From Caldivirga sp. UBA161 (GTDB lineage Archaea > Thermoproteota > Thermoprotei > Thermoproteales > Thermocladiaceae), in the NCBI RefSeq assembly GCF_002506515.1, contig NZ_DAXS01000027.1, positions 1 to 5,466 of the forward strand: a stretch of DNA of 5,466 nucleotides, written 5' to 3'. Positions 4,588 through 5,466 of the stretch are shown here, piece after piece. The position numbers and the translations under genes were made by a program. The notes under the pieces are model-generated. The model was not told the origin of the DNA, did not search any database, and was given only the letters and a program-made list of their open reading frames with translations. Position 1 is the first letter of the stretch. Each line of letters begins with the position of its first letter.

Positions 4588-5466
4588 ATGCAGCTAATGG
4601 AGGCTGTGGAGGAGGCGATAATACTCATTACCACAATAGTGGCGGTTACCCTAATATTAACCTACGCCTCAGTTAGCTACGGTAACTACTCCCGTTACTT
4701 GATTGCTCATGAGGAGTTAGCTAATGTTATTCTTGAAGCCTACGGCTTCACGATAAGTAACTCAACGCTCATAGTGCTCGGTAACTTGGGTAGGATTAGC
4801 GCATACTTAGATGGCATATATGCATTAACCAATAATTCAGGTGTGGCAATAGGCATAAACTCAATCATAGGGTACTTAACTTACACAGTACTTAACCACA
4901 GTAATCCAATTATAATCAACGGTAGGCTACTCCTAGAACCTGGACACGCATTAATCATGGTTACTAAAGGGCACTACAGCGGCATATCAGTTAAAGTATG
5001 CCCAACCCAAGCATCAAATACATGTAATTGGGTAACGTTAAGGTGGATCATTACTGAATACAATAGTAATGGTACAGGTGAAGCACAAGCACCCAATGGC
5101 GGAGGAGGTTCAGTGGTAATAATGGTTACGAATGATTCACTGGGCATTCCATGGAGCGCCACTGTTAGCGTCAATGGCCCAGGCGGCTATACATACCAGA
5201 AGAGTGGTAGTGGGGATTATGCATGGATTCAATACTTAACAAACAGCCTACAGTACATTAACAGTTCAATAAATCTAACCAACTACCTGCTTAAGCAAGG
5301 GGACTCAGCGGTATATAGGGTTAACGGCAATTATTATGAATGCATAGTTAAGCCGACAGGCTACAGTAATGTTAAGAATGGTTCAATAATCTATGTTATT
5401 AATTGCTTCATAGGCAGTCAACTAGGTAATTGGGCAGTATTACTGAGTAGTAATGGCTTATCAGCA
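4588..5466 (+). CDS. Probable exported, sequon-rich surface protein with one N-terminal membrane segment (partial, runs off the right edge)
   Basis: The frame stays open for all 293 codons to the window end. The protein begins MQLMEAVEEA, followed by a strongly hydrophobic stretch at about 10-29, then a long region rich in Asn, Ser, Gly, Tyr and Ile. There are nine N-X-S/T sites (Asn 33, 58, 82, 103, 161, 182, 225, 229, 264), all after the membrane segment, and four cysteines (138, 146, 252, 273) that could pair. This suggests an exported, N-glycosylated cell-surface protein. The acidic residues before an aliphatic helix recall archaeal type IV pilins and archaellins, but no clear basic class III cleavage site precedes it, so a simple N-terminal anchor is as likely. 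ATG 4588 is chosen as the first in-frame start after stop-free but start-less codons; ATG 4597 is the alternative. I do not recognise a named family. Confidence 0.75.
   Translation, partial: MQLMEAVEEAIILITTIVAVTLILTYASVSYGNYSRYLIAHEELANVILEAYGFTISNSTLIVLGNLGRISAYLDGIYALTNNSGVAIGINSIIGYLTYTVLNHSNPIIINGRLLLEPGHALIMVTKGHYSGISVKVCPTQASNTCNWVTLRWIITEYNSNGTGEAQAPNGGGGSVVIMVTNDSLGIPWSATVSVNGPGGYTYQKSGSGDYAWIQYLTNSLQYINSSINLTNYLLKQGDSAVYRVNGNYYECIVKPTGYSNVKNGSIIYVINCFIGSQLGNWAVLLSSNGLSA

Noticed and set aside
4974..5174. Open frame of 66 codons on the minus strand
   Set aside because: It is antisense to the long open frame from 4588, which has a membrane segment and coherent composition. No promoter element is placed for it.

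Overview
The window looks like a piece of chromosome from a hyperthermophilic crenarchaeon, most likely Thermoproteales (Caldivirga or Vulcanisaeta type). The reasons are: a fused gamma-alpha 2-oxoacid:ferredoxin oxidoreductase of the Sulfolobus kind, AGG-rich arginine usage, GTG/TTG starts, archaeal TATA boxes about 26 nt ahead of start codons (leaderless mRNAs), a KEOPS Cgi121 protein, a ubiquitin-like modifier ending in Gly-Gly, and an archaeal box C/D guide RNA. The genus is a guess; the domain is not in doubt. No mobile element, CRISPR array, tRNA or rRNA was seen.

Layout. Positions 1-1959 (minus) hold the oxidoreductase operon: the alpha subunit, then the first 24 codons of the beta subunit, which overlaps it and runs off the left edge. 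An AT-rich spacer (1969-2232) carries the operon promoter and, at about 2153-2204 (minus), an unlisted box C/D sRNA with both 12-nt guides and all four boxes. Positions 2233-2730 (minus) encode a divergent Cgi121-like KEOPS subunit, and 2760-3050 (minus) a MoaD/ThiS/SAMP-type beta-grasp protein. Across a divergent promoter region lies ogt (plus, about 3149-3727), an alkylguanine-DNA alkyltransferase whose 3' end overlaps tail to tail with a SAM hydroxide adenosyltransferase (DUF62, minus, 3708-4487). After another divergent promoter region, an open reading frame from 4588 runs off the right edge; it encodes an asparagine- and sequon-rich protein with one N-terminal membrane segment, probably exported and possibly pilin-like.

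How it fits together. The genes are mostly housekeeping. They cover ferredoxin-linked oxidation of 2-oxoacids to acyl-CoA, tRNA t6A formation (Cgi121), protein or sulfur-carrier modification (Ub-like), guided RNA 2'-O-methylation (sRNA), repair of alkylated DNA (ogt) and SAM cleavage (DUF62). The last two may both relate to SAM or alkylation chemistry, but their convergent arrangement means they are not an operon. The observation most worth following is the guide RNA in the cgi121-oxidoreductase spacer, together with start-codon revisions suggested by promoter spacing.
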